From NCBI GenBank assembly GCA_019914945.1, contig CM034110.1:4791808-4855807 (forward strand): 64,000 nucleotides of DNA, written 5' to 3'. Positions 47,749-60,131 of this stretch are shown here, piece by piece (position 1 is the stretch's first letter; each line of letters starts with the position of its first letter). Source of the stretch: Typha latifolia (Eukaryota > Streptophyta > Magnoliopsida > Poales > Typhaceae). Both the position numbers and the translations under genes were made by a program. Below the pieces are notes generated by a model. That model worked only from the letters and a program-made list of their open reading frames with translations, searched no databases and was not told the origin of the DNA.

Positions 47749-48469
47749 AGGTGACTAGTAATAATCCACCAACTAGCCTAGCTCGCGTGTCGCTCGAGCT
47801 TCATGTAGGTCTGGTTTAATCAGCTGATGCGAGCCCACCAGGCCATTCCACTAGTCATCCTTGAACTCATACTCGGCTCCAAGTTGTGCTTATGGGTTTC
47901 CAACTTGTTCACGTGAGGCAATCAAGATGGATTGCAAAAATTTAGCACGCTTAGAGATACATGCATTTCATCTCTTCCACCCAATAGCCAAAAACCTTAG
48001 CCCTAGAGCTGAAAATATTTTTCAGCCTAGGGTCACCATTATAGGCTGCAAGGGCATCATAGGTGGGTTGGCAAGGTTGCTGGGTGATGGCACAGGACGT
48101 CTGGCAGGTCCTTGTGGCTGCACGCAATGGTGGAAGCAAAAAATCAAGCTCGGGCTCAATTTGCTACAACGACGGCCATGGAGTGTCACTGACGGATCCA
48201 TCGACCCTCGATGGCCACGATTGGTGCCTATAGCCCCACTATAGAGAGGGCAACAAAAGCCATCCCAACGTGTCTTGGCTCGGGTGATATCGCCACGAGC
48301 ATGGCCGTTGGGTTTTGCCATGCAACTGCTGTGACCACCATTGGATAACAATTAGGCTTAGGAGCCAGTCATGGCCATCGGTGATCGTGGAAAGGCCAGA
48401 CCTGAGCCCACGAGCTACAGGTTCTCTATAGACAAGAGGGTTGTTGACTGCGACCTTTTGTTGATTCTA

Positions 48470-48665
48470 GCATGAACTGCGGTGCATTCGAACGCGATGC
48501 AGGCATTCAAATGCGATGCAAACGCGATGCAGGCATTCGAACGTGCCCTACTGCGTTTGAACGTGCATTACGTGTTCTCTGTATTTATGAACCTGATGTA
48601 GGTGTTCACAATAGCGTTCGAACGCGACCCCTCCTACATTCGAATGCGACTTACGGGAATTTTAT
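48470..48665. repeat. Cluster of GCGTTCGAACGC-like motifs outside a recognisable LTR
   Basis: Several 'gcattcgaacgcgatgcagg' style units and an intact GCGTTCGAACGCG occur here with 'gtgttctctgtatttatga', as in the copia LTR arrays. LTR ends are absent on both sides. It is probably a fragment of a copia LTR truncated by LTR copy C. Confidence 0.6.
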
Positions 48666-48689
48666 TTTAATAAAAATAAATAACTAATG

Positions 48690-49247
48690 CAGTAAGAAAA
48701 GATCATAACTAAACGTATTAGGTAGCTTGATGAGTTACGGATCTTTTGGCTCTAGTTTCATGTGATCTCAAGGTCAAGGTGAAAATATTTAATCTAAATA
48801 GTAGAGAAATATCAGAGCAGGAGAGAAATGGAAATATCCGATGTTGCGATAGTCGTTGAAAGATAGCGGATGACCAAGGGTGGTGGTGGATGGTCAAGGT
48901 TGGTGGTGGATGATCGTAAGGTCCGGTGGCCCGTGAAGAAGGTGGTAGCTAGGGTTTAGAGCTTAGAGAGGTTGTAGGGTTAAGATCTACTTCTAAAAAA
49001 ATAAAGATAATCTAATGGCTATGATAAAATGATAAATACTAGATAATAAAATAACCTAACTCAATGATCATTCCACGATGATAACTAACCCATGACCTCT
49101 CTTATTTATAGAAGTAGAATCATAGTTGGTCAAATCCAATTTGTCATATTGTGCTTACATTTGATTTATATGAAATTTAAAGCAATAAGTAAATCTAACT
49201 AACTAATTTGACTCGATTGACTTGACTCCCATGATTAGATCATAACA
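48690..49247 (-). repeat. LTR copy C, truncated
   Basis: It is homologous to copies A and B ('ggtggtagctagggttt', 'cctctcttatttatagaagtagaatc'). Its right end 'gattagatcataaca' is intact at 49247 and directly abuts a gypsy LTR fragment. The left end lacks the family terminus and any primer-binding site. Confidence 0.75.
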
Positions 49248-52019
49248 TTATTTGTGGACATATGTATCTAGAGGCTTGTTGCAACATGTGTTATTTGTTT
49301 ATTTTGGATTGTACTTGGAGGTTATTTATAGTATTTAGATTTCTTCCTCGAATATTTTGTGGAAATATTGAATCACTTGAGGACCATATGGGTTCCACCC
49401 ACGTGAAGGGGACATGTATTTGGTGGTGAGTGTTTCAACTTAGTATCAGAGCTGATATTTATAATATAATCTAGTAAGTCTTCTAGAATATTGTCCATTA
49501 GCATAGGTATATGAAAATTAGAGACTACATTTAATAAAACATGAATGACATTAGTGATATCTAGGAATAAATTTGGAAGTATAAATTGATTTACTCTAAA
49601 CTTAGTAGGAATGTCGTCTAGACATGCTTATTCTATTCGTGTGTTTGCATTTTAGGGAGCTTCAACTCAAGTTGATGAAACAACTATTGACACTCTGGCC
49701 AACAGTATAGAGGTTATTAGGCATCTGGTAAGGAACTTAACCTTTGCAGAGATGGTAGAGAGGGTAGGGATAGCTAAGAGATTTGTTAGAGAAGCACTTT
49801 CAGCAATAAGAGCGAGTAGCTAGACATCTTGATTGTTTTGATAAGCATCATCGAGGAGGTGGATCGAATTATAGTGGATATTCTGCATCTTATCAACCAA
49901 TGTTTGGTCTTTATGCTGGTGGTATTGGTCCAAGAACAACCTTGCATAGATCTAGTTCTCAGGGTTCTAGTAGTCCTAGTGAAGCTTAGCCACATGCCAA
50001 TGGCGGAAAATCTATAATGGTTTCAAACAATGCTAGTACTGGGATCTTCACGACCACCTCCACTAGAGGGGAGGGCTTGCTATACTTGTGGCCGAAGAGG
50101 TTAATAGTCCCGTGATTGTCCTAGTACTCAAAGCATGACATGTCACTATTGTGGTCAAGTTGGATATGTTTGTTTGCGATATCCCTTACAAGCTAGCAGA
50201 TCAATCACATTAACTACATCAACTATCTCTTGAGCATCTAGAGCTAGTACCACTACGAGCAAAGGGCGATGTGGTGCTCAATCTGAATTTTCTTATAGAG
50301 GTAGAGGTGGATATACTGTCTGAGTATTTACCATGATTGAGCAGGATGCTAAGGTATCCAATGATATGGAGATAGGTAATAGATTTATGTATTACGCATT
50401 GTTTACGATTAAGTCATTCTTTTTAACTGATAGTGAATTGTGTCATCAAATTTTCCTTACATTATTGGGTAAAACTAATATGATAAAAGAGAGTTACTTG
50501 TAATATTTTAATTATAAAATGCAACTCTGAAGACCATATTCTCTCATCTGCTAGATATTCGTTTGATCGATGTTGTTCACTTTTTTTTCCATCTTATATT
50601 TTTTAGGCATGCAAATGCAGCTTTTGAGCCTCTAAATGAACCTTTGGTTATAGCTACCCTAGTGGGTGACTCTTTGGAAATTCATCAAGTACATAGGCAT
50701 TGCACCCTCATTTTTAGTGAATAGGAGTTCAGAGCAAATCTCCAACCACTTGAGATGTATGATTTTGATTTGATTTTAAGGATGGACTGTTAAGCTACTC
50801 AACATGCCGGTGTTAGCTAGTATAGCATGGAGGTTTGCAATTGCATAGAATGTAATTATATAAAGATTAACATATAGACCACTTGCGGCTAGTGGCAATC
50901 ATTTCTAATAAGTCTACTAGAGCTTGAGGCCATAACTAACTTGTCAATGGTTTGGGAAGATGTTTTTCCTAATTAAGGACATTTGAGGGCTTCCATCAAA
51001 CATCGGAGTCAAATTCACCATTGATCTAATTCCAACAGCAGGATCAGCCTCTAGGGCATCTTATCTCATGGCTCCGAAAGAAATAGAGGAACTTAGAGGA
51101 TAAATGATTTATTAGGTAGAGGTTTCATCAGGCCTAACTCATCATCTTGGGGAGCTCAGCTCAAAGATAGCACCCTTCATCTTTGCATCAACTATTGACA
51201 ATTGAACTAGCCGACATTGAAGAATAAATATCCCAACCGGATATTTAGGACCTTTCGAACAATTGTGTGAAGCCCGTGTCTTTGTGAGGATGGCGTTATA
51301 GCTCTAGCGATACCCGATAACACAATATTAGAGTGTCCTAGTCACAACTAACTAGTTATACGTAGCATAGCCATGTTTGTACGGATGCCAATATTGCTAA
51401 ATGTCTATCCCTCCTCGTTGCTATGTTGTTATATTATTTATAGCTCTATGAGAGCATACAATGATGTATGATCTTGTGGCTCAGAATGAGCATATCATTT
51501 GAATTGAATTTTTGATTAAACTTAAGATATGAGTCATAATTATATAAGATTTTATCAAAAATTATGTTAGTGATGATTTTTTATTATTATTGTGGTACTT
51601 ATGATCATATATTATAATGTTCATCATGCCTTTATATTACTTTTAGACTATCTTGGACTATATTTACTAGGCTGTATTGCTCACCACCTTTTGATGAAAT
51701 ATTTAAAGATTTAGGGGAGGACAATGCTAATATCGGGGAGTACCTTTGTTATTTATCTTCTCGTTATTTATTTTCGGACTAGTTGGATTATAGCATCTGT
51801 ATGGGCTTTGTTCTTTATGTTATTATTTATGGACATATATCTCCGGAGGCTTACTGTGACATGTGATTTTTGCTTGTTTTGGATTGTACTTGTGAGTTAT
51901 TGATGATATTTAGATTTTTTCCTTGAATGCTTTGTGAAAATATTGATCAATAAGTCACGTGAGAACCACATAGGTTTTATCTATATGAAAGGCACGCGTA
52001 TTTAGCGGTGAGCATTTCA
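49248..52019 (+). mobile_element. Plus-strand Ty3/gypsy chromovirus-type element, degenerate and truncated in pol
   Basis: The right part of the 5' LTR (49248-49437, ending GAGTGTTTCA) is followed by ACT and the primer site TAGTATCAGAGCT (49441-49453). Gag remnants lie at 49630-50375, with zinc-knuckle traces 'CYTCGRRG' (50076 on) and 'CHYCGQVGY' (50140 on). A putative intron follows (50376-50532). The protease region (50533-50850) holds 'EPLVIATLVGDSLEI' and 'MYDFDLILRMDC', and the RT start holds 'KFTIDLIPTAGSASRASYLM'. Pol then stops near 51250. The 3' LTR (about 51268-52019) starts TGAAGCCCGTGTC, and its end repeats the 5' LTR ('tggattgtactt', 'agcatttca'). RT catalytic part, RNase H and integrase are deleted. 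It is related to the element at 9991-16121, sharing the LTR end, primer site and gag-protease junction. Confidence 0.82.
50376..50532 (+). other. Putative intron at the gag-protease junction (about 157 bp)
   Basis: The gag frame 'FTMIEQDAKVSNDMEIG' reaches the donor ATAG|GTAATAG after codon position 1, at the same codon and phase as in the minus-strand element ('[19 protein letters not shown]'). An AT-rich interval with stops follows. Protease-like sequence ('SSARYSFD') resumes after an AG near 50532. The acceptor is less certain than the donor because this copy carries frameshifts. Confidence 0.45.
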
Positions 52020-53496
52020 CAAACACTTCTAGAACACTTTCTTGTTTATAGAAACACTATGAAAAAATTCAAACACTTGTAGAACACCTTCAACTATTGG
52101 AAATGTAACAGTTTCGTTATGCAAAATACAAACTCCTTGATTCTAAATCATGCTCATATAAAACATTCTAAATACCTTAAGAGGAATTTTATACATAAAT
52201 TGTTAATCATAAAATCTAACAATCTCGGAACTCTAATAAAAACCTACTCTAATAATAAATGTCTAACATACAAGATCACCTAACGAGCATGAAATAGAAT
52301 TCAGGAATTTTCCTTTATCTTGAAAACAATAGCACTATAAAACATCTGTTATTGACAATAAAAAACATCAAGGTGCATATAAAATGACTTATAATCATAT
52401 CAAGAATAAACTAGCCACTTATATAATTAAGCACAACATTTCAAGTACTGTTCATTTTATAAGCATCACAAACAAAGTATAATAATCACATCAAACCATC
52501 ATTTGCACATCATATGCAATTTTTCACATAAGCATATTAACCAAACAAGTCATGCATACCAAAAATAAACAATTTATATGAGAAAGTTGCATACCAAAAG
52601 ATGAAGGTTCTAAAGTACTAGAGTTTAACTAATGGATAATCTAAAATAAAAGATATCGTCGGTCCACTCACTTTTTCTTTTCTTGAAAGTCCAAGTTGCA
52701 AGCAACTTAAATTAGAACACTTCGACTAAGAGTAACAGCAAAGGTGTCAAAGAGGAGAAGATTAAAATTTTCTTGGAAGAGCTCCTCAGTAGGCCCCAAT
52801 ATGCAAACCTGGGAGACATTCTTACGCTGGTTCGCAACCCAATTTGTAATCGGGTTCCCTTCCCTAAGGATATGAAAAATCTTAACTCCTACATAAGCCT
52901 CCAAATGAAATAGAAACACTCAGGCATTATTAGTCTTCTCAGTCTTTTTTCGTCCCAAAATGCCGAGGACTAGCTAAGAAAGAGGCGAAAAGTACCGCTG
53001 CAGAAGAGAATGCATGACCTGACGTGAAATCCATAAACAGTAGCATTTGGGAGGTGACTACTAGTGCTTTTCCCTATTTTGATAGGATAGGAAGAGAAGG
53101 AAAAGATGAAGAGAGGTAAATAAAAAAGTTCGAGGACAACCGGTCTCCAAGATAATAAGGAAATAAACTTGCTAAAAGAGTAATCTTAATTCTGCTATCT
53201 TATGGCAATACAACCTACGAATTTAACTTCGTAACGTGACTTGTTCAACATAAAAATTTACGTAAATTAAACAGAGTTATTTAACTAATCCAACTAGATA
53301 TGCAACAAATTATTCCAACTAATCCCACCAATTATGCATGACTAGACAGACAAGTAACACATGGGTTCGAGAAGTGCAGAATGCGCAAATGAAAATGGTG
53401 TTGAGTGTAGGTGATGTATAGCATGGTATCTCTCTCTCGGATACTCTCACATCTGATTCAAAACTAAATTCCATCTTATATGCCTTCGGCGGCGGT
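52020..53496. other. Intergenic stretch upstream of the GDSL gene
   Basis: No gene is recognised. Short open frames lack motifs. The promoter of the gene at 53599 occupies the right end. Confidence 0.5.
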
Positions 53497-53506
53497 AGTA
53501 TAAAGA
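53497..53506 (+). promoter_or_regulatory. TATA box of the GDSL gene
   Basis: GTAGTATAAAGA lies about 100 bp before the ATG at 53599, a usual plant spacing. Confidence 0.6.
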
Positions 53507-53598
53507 CCAACCAACCCATCTCTATCTCGTTCAACCTCTTCTTATTCGACTAGGAGTCAACTTTAATTGAACCACACGAGGAGACCAACAGATTTAGC

Positions 53599-56506
53599 AT
53601 GGCATCCATTATCTCTTTGCCAAGATATAATATTCCTCTGAAAACTATTTCTACTCTAATCATTTTCCTGCTTCAACTTCTCCCGGACCGAGCACACCGG
53701 AGTAGTAGCAGGCCCGCGGTACCGGCTGTTATTGTCTTCGGCGACTCCGTCGTCGACCCCGGGAATAACAACTATATCGACACCCCAGCCAAGGGAAACT
53801 TCCCCCCTTACGGCCAGGATTTCCCCGGGCATGAAGCTACCGGGAGGTTCTCCAATGGAAGGATCACTCCGGACATGATGGGTAACAGGGCAAAATTCTA
53901 TATAGAGATATATATGATTTATACCCAGTATTTTGCTTTTATTATCGTTAACACTCTATCACCTAAATATTTATCATTTGGCCCCAAAACACCTTGTGTT
54001 AAATATAACTTGACAATTGTTGAAGGAATAGAAAATGTTTCATATATAATTGTTAATACAAAAACTAAATATCCTTTTTCATAAATTTTCCTACTAAGGA
54101 CAAAGATTCCTTCTTAAAGGTAGTAACTTGGTCATAATACATATGTAGTTAATTTAACTCATCGACCTGGTAACTATCAGGACGTTTTTGAGGCACTAAA
54201 AGTAAAATGCAGTAGTCCAAGTACAAATACCTATATACACAAAGATGTTAATAATAATAGAAGCGAAGAATATGGTGTTTTTATATATACACAAATAGGT
54301 AGCTTCTATTTATGCATTCATTTGTAAAACCATGCATTTACGATCTATACAGCTTCTGCTCTTGGGGTGAAAGAGTTGGTGCCTGCATATTTTGACACCA
54401 GACTTGTAGATCAAGATCTTCTCACCGGAGTAAGTTTTGCTTCAGCTGCATCTGGATTTGATCCTCTTACATCTACAATAGCGGTATGTTAAATATATCT
54501 TATTTCATTTCATAACCTGCGTTTCAATAGTTAATGGGTACTTATTTTCATTGAGTATGTCAAAAGGTTTTTATTTTTGTATGTATATATTTCTAAGTAA
54601 GATCTCTTATTTTCTTTTATGCTGTCCCGGGACGAAGTTGATTTTTATACGTATATCTCTTGAAACACTTAGATTTTTGTAAGAATACTCATTAAAACCA
54701 TTAGTTTTTGAATGGATATATACCTTCGAATCTAAATAATCATATTTAAATTTCATCAAGTTAACCATGAAGGGACATAATAAATATCTTTACTATTATT
54801 TGCACACATTCCTTTCAGTTAAGAGTATTCAAATTTAGTTCCATGAACTTGTGTAGTTCTGGACTATTGTAATGTGATGAAGTTTATTTATGGTGGAAAA
54901 AATTACTTCTGATGGGAGGAGGCAATTTAGGATTTACTTAGAAAAAGTACGTCTTTTTCAACTATTAAATTACAAAGAAATTTTCTCATATACATCTAAT
55001 ATTTTTTTGAGTTATGACTGCTTTGTTTCTTTCTTTTAATTCCAGTTGGCCATACCAATGATGAAGCAACTAGACATGTTCAAAGAATACAAGGAGAAAT
55101 TAAGAAAAATTGCAGGCAAAAAAAAGGCTGCAAGTATCATATCTGAGAGCCTATACATGGTGTGTTCTGGGAGCAATGATGTGGCTGAGTACTTCCTTGA
55201 TCCTCTTAGGAGGCCAATAAAAGATATAGCAACTTACAGCGAATTTTTGATGCAAACTGCTTCAAACTTTCTCCAGGTGACATCGGTTCTACTTGTATTT
55301 GTTTAGTAAGAGCTATAGATATTGATATCACGCAGAACTATAAACAAATTTCAAAATTTTGAAATGCTACCCCTCTGAATTCTCCTATGTTGTAGTATTT
55401 TTGTGATTAATTTAAACTAACAAATCTCTAATAAAACAGTAGCTGAGATAGACATATTCCGTGAAGGATACTATGTTTACTATTTAAAATATCTAAAATA
55501 CTCCTCCTTTTTTCATTTGTCATAACTACTAGCCCTAATGGCTGACATTTTAAGTTAAATTGAGATCTAAATTGCCTCGAGCTGTTCATTGGATGGAGAA
55601 AATATGATTGAAGAAAAGTGAGTTAGGGAAGTCAAAATTTCTCTTATTTATATAGAACTTTTAGAAGAGAATATTAGAGAAAGCAACAAAAATTGGAATC
55701 TAACGGCCACCTTTTTTCTCTCTCCAATGGTAAAGAGGAAAGGAGGGAAAGGAAGAAAAATGCTGTCTTTCCTTCACTTCTCTTCTTTCTTTCTTACATC
55801 AAAATAGGAGGACCAAAATTATGGATATAAATTGTTGTTAAGATTGAAATTGTTTAAATGATAGATGTCAAGATTCTTAGATGACTATTCTGCTTTCTGT
55901 AGGAGTTGGTCAATCTTGGAGCAAGAAGAGTTGGTGTCACCGGATTGCCACCAATTGGATGTCTACCATCACAAAGAACTCTTGCAGGAGGAGTCCTCAG
56001 AAGATGTGCTGCCAATCGCAATGATCTTGCAAAGAAGTACAATGAAAAGTTGAAGAGAGAATTAAATCGGCTTACTGCCAAAGATTCAAGAGCAAAACTC
56101 ATATATGTTGACATGTACTCAGTCTTACTTGACCTAATTCAGAAACCCCAGAAATATGGTAAGTTTTACTACAAGTGCAGCAAAAATATAAAGTTGAAGT
56201 TTGAAAAATACCCATCATATACTTCCATGGTCATTAATTTGTCTTCAGATTGACTTCAGTCATTAACTTCTGAATCAAGTTGAGTTTTTTGAGGTTTTTG
56301 TACACTGAATTGCAGGGTTTCGAGTGTCAAAAAGGGGTTGTTGTGGGACAGGAACATTGGAGGTTGCAAAACTGTGTAACAGATTATGTCATGTTTGCTC
56401 CAATGTGTCAAAGTATTTGTTCTGGGACAGCTACCATCCAACCGAGAGAGCATACAAGATCATTGTGGATAAGATTATTCAAAGAGATCTCCACTTGCTA
56501 CTCTAA
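53599..56506 (+). CDS. GDSL esterase/lipase, five exons, complete
   Basis: This is a secreted SGNH-type hydrolase; the family cleaves acyl esters such as cutin precursors or cell-wall acetyl groups, and the actual substrate is unknown. Exons: 53599-53881, 54353-54483, 55046-55276, 55903-56158 and 56316-56506 (TAA). All introns are GT-AG and phases agree, giving about 363 residues, typical for the family. Residues 1-36 are hydrophobic ('[10 protein letters not shown]'), a likely signal peptide. Block I is '[18 protein letters not shown]' with nucleophile Ser. Block II is '[13 protein letters not shown]'. Block III is '[11 protein letters not shown]' with oxyanion Asn. Block V is '[14 protein letters not shown]' with Asp and His. 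'[13 protein letters not shown]' and the cysteine-rich '[20 protein letters not shown]' are also standard. All catalytic residues are kept and no break is seen. The exon order and wording resemble the EXL (extracellular lipase) subgroup. Confidence 0.95.
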
Positions 56507-57683
56507 GAAGCATGTATGTTTGAACTAGGCATAATTATTTGTAGTGAATCAATTTTCATCAAACTTTTTTGTTGCTTTCTTTGGTGATAATTAATTAGGA
56601 GGCATGCCTTCATATAACCTCCAAAGTTCTATCTTCAAGAGTTACTGCAGAAAACCAAGAAGGAATTGATTTCACCTTTTATAGCTATGTGATTTAAAAC
56701 TTATCTTGAAGATAGTTTCTGAATGTAAATCAACAGTAATACGTGAAAAACATTATAAGGAAGAAATGTTGTGATCTATATTTTAGGTATTCAGCCTTGT
56801 TCAAATTTGGACTCCATTTAGTAGGATCGCCTTATTAGTTTGATTTTAGTTTGGTTTTAGTTATCTTAAGACTCTTTCTTGTATTTCCGATAAATAAGGT
56901 ATTATGACTCATATCTTAAGCATACATTGAATTATTGAATAGATTACTTTTTTCTTATATATCTCTCTCTCTATTTCTCTTAGCTCTATGTGTCTCTTTC
57001 GTCTCTAACTTCTCCATCCTCGTTTCTCTTTGTCTTAGTCATCTCTACTTTCTATACAGTTCTTGTTGTTGCCCTTACTACTACCATAGCCCAATCATGG
57101 TCTTCAGTGATCTACCTCATCATCAAGCTACCACCACCATACCTCATCCTACTCGACCTCCACTCCATCATCACCTCCACCCCACGACTAGCCTCTATCT
57201 CTGATCTCATCATATCTTGATACCTTGCCATCTTCCACCATCATCCTCATTAGCCCAAGCTATCTATCTACCGTATCAAAATCCTAAATCTTTCTTTCAT
57301 CAAGTCAAGCCCTTCTACAGCCATACATAGGGTCGAAGCACCATCAATCGACATCTCTCAATCCCTAGATGCACTACCTAAAGTTCTGTATGCACCAGTA
57401 AGACATATAAACCGAACTAGCTCTTCAGCCCTTAGTTCGCACCCACTAGGCTCAATGCGCACTGCCTTTAGACACCTATACTGATAAAGCTAGCTAGGTG
57501 CACACCCAAAAAGCCTAATGCACATTACATCTAAACAATAGCCTATTCGAAGCCCTATTGCTGTCTAAGGCTAATTCGGTTGCTATCCTTCGTTGGTTCA
57601 CATCATTAGTGGTATCAAAGTTGGTTGGATCGCATCATGCAACAAATTTGTCGAAGTCGAATTCTTACTGGACGAAAAGAAAT
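56507..57683. other. GDSL 3' UTR, then LTR-like remnant
   Basis: After the 3' UTR, a pyrimidine-rich segment (56930-57240) ends in a TGGTATCAAAG primer-site-like sequence (57610-57620). An LTR ending near 57605 is plausible, but its left border was not found. The open frames near 56935-57220 are low-complexity and unlikely to be genes. Confidence 0.4.
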
Positions 57684-59597
57684 TGATGTAAGAAATTTGC
57701 ATATTGCCTTATTCAAATGTTCATCACAGTATACTTCTAAATCGGATTTAGATTTATGTTATAGAGTCCATGTCAGACTTATTTTTAGTCCTAATTGAGA
57801 TTATATTCATAATATATCTTATAGTAAGAGTTTTATATCTTTTAGAGATGTCTTAGAGTATGAGTTTCATCTTTTAGAGTTGTCTTAGAATAGAATTTGT
57901 TTATTAAATTTGTTTTAGATTAATAACATGTGTTAGAAAAACTATGCTATCCATTTATCATATCTTATCCCATCCTTGAAGAGAATAATTTGACAACCTA
58001 TTCTGACTGTCAGTTTAGTATCATAGCCTAATCGAGCAATTTTCAATCTATAATTATAAGTTTCAACTCTAGAGAGAATTATAGAAAAAGTACATGACAC
58101 AACAACAACGTGATGGAATTCTATTCAACTTAGCACAATAGGTAGCTAATATCTCTCATCAATTTAATTCTCTTAATGTCTACATGAATGCCCTCTCTAA
58201 TTATATTTTTATAGATAATTATGCCAAATGAGAGAATAAGTTAATAGTGGAACTTTAACCACTAGACATAATCTCTCGGCTTTTCCCAAGAGGCGTATCC
58301 TTACAAGCCAACAGTAGGAGGAATCTAAAGAATCATGGTTGCCCTAAACACCTTTTGTACTCGTATATCAGTATAGTGCCATGAACGTGATAGTTGACTA
58401 TGGCATTGGCATGAATGTAGCCCCATAAGAACAAGTGTAGAGGCTGAAGTTTCTAATGGAAAGATATTTGCAGCCTTATCGACTCAGCTGGATAAATGAT
58501 ACATCCACCTCATCCATGCATTGTTGCTTGATGACAATCTCCTAGGGTAAGGATGTTATGTAATCTATTTGGTGTGAATTTATTCCCATGAAAGCATGTC
58601 ATATTCTTTTAAAGAGATCTTGGTTATATGATAGAAATCTCCAATATGTTGGGTTTAAAAGTAACTATACATTTTATGTTTAACAAAAAGATAATTATTC
58701 TCCATCCATTGAAGACCAATAAATTTTATTCACCTAAGTAGAACATTGATGATAAGATTTTGAAGATAAGAAAAGTTAAAATTGCAAGCAACGAACATGA
58801 TTTACATCTTAGGAATTTACTATAACAATTGTCCATGATGTCATCGATTCAACATGCTATTGACTTAGCTCCAAGTCCTTATCTTCCAAATCTAATTCTC
58901 TATCATATGAGCATATATATGCACAAAATCATCTCTGCATGTCAATGAGGCTATCAAAAGTTTCTAGTAAAGTCAAAATGATAGCCATATTTTGATTGTT
59001 CTTGGATCAAAACTGAAAAACTACATTGTCTCATGAGTATATGACAACAAATTCATCACAGTCAAATTTTGTTTGGAAGGGAGGAAATTGATGCAATACT
59101 TTTTTGAGTTAAGTTTGGATTTTGTTTTTAGAGTCTTAGTTGAATATATTTTTCAAGTTTTGATCGAATTTATTTTTCAGAGTCCTAGTTAGCATTATTT
59201 TTAGAGTTTCTCTTAGAATAGGTTCATTTAAAATAATAGTTTTATCTTTTAGAGTCGTTTAAGAATAGGAGTTCTATTTTTCAAGATTGGTAACATGTAG
59301 AAGGAAATTATAGATATGTATTAGAGTCTTGTGTTAGGGATATGATGCTATTCGTATTCAATAAATTTTTATTTTCACATATTGTGAGAGATCATGAGGT
59401 GAAATATCTTGGCATAGGCGTGAGTTCTAGTGAGACACCAACTTCTTGGATTAGTGAGATGCAATTATGCAATCCATCTATCAAATATGAGATTTGGGAG
59501 ATGCCAAGCTCTTGAATTGGTGAAACGTTGCCTTTTTATCTTATCTTTACCCCCATCCTTGAAGAGAATCGTTCAATGATCCATTCTAACTGCATCA
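57684..59597 (+). mobile_element. Internally deleted gypsy element with two LTRs
   Basis: The 5' LTR (57684-58012, TGATGTAAG...TGACTGTCA) is followed by a primer site TAGTATCATAGCC. The interior of about 1.08 kb holds gag-like 'RDGILFNLAQ', a pol scrap 'SIQHAIDLAPSPYLPNL', and a pol-end scrap just before the polypurine tract GGAAGGGAGGAAAT (59075-59088). The 3' LTR (59089-59597, TGATGCAATAC...AACTGCATCA) shares 'tcatcttttagagt', 'taacatgt', 'atccttgaagagaat' with the 5' LTR. The LTRs differ in length (329 and 509 bp), and no target-site duplication was found. Confidence 0.7.
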
Positions 59598-60131
59598 TAT
59601 GAATGTAAGTATGTATGTATGTATGCAGTCTCACCTATATATTTAGGATACCACTGGCCTGACCAATTCAAGTAATAATATTGTAGTGTCTCGCTAGTCA
59701 TTATTTCTAACTACCTTATTGGGATTATTGTGCTCTTAATTGTCGGCTAGACTTTATAAACCCCGCTCTTATACCAAATTGCCAAATAAATTCAAGAAAT
59801 AGTCCATCAATAATATCATAGGAAGTACCCAACATATCTCTGAAAGAGATTTCGAATAGAAGGTGCTTGTCCTGAAACACAACTATGGAGGTTGCAAGGC
59901 TTAAAATTAATTAATCAAGCAAGATGATTCTAAACATATTGATACTACTTTTTATACAAGTTGTGTTAGTAGTCTCATGTACTTGAGAGTCATAATACCT
60001 AATATTTTGTTCGATCGCCATTAACATTTTGAGCAAGTCTACGGAATCATCGAGAAGTCATTAAAATAGAAATTTAAACATTATACTTATCTTTAAAGCT
60101 TCACAAAATTTAGACTATTAAATGTGATGAG
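59598..60131. other. Spacer between two retroelements
   Basis: No gene is visible. A short (GTAT)n run lies near 59607-59626. Confidence 0.5.

Noticed and set aside
47861..48351. 127- and 109-residue frames on opposite strands
   Set aside because: No known motif; the region lies between LTR copies B and C and is best read as retroelement interior or debris.
56935..57220. Two overlapping plus-strand frames of 76-89 residues
   Set aside because: Pyrimidine-rich leader-like sequence of an LTR remnant; Ser/Leu/Pro-rich with no domain.
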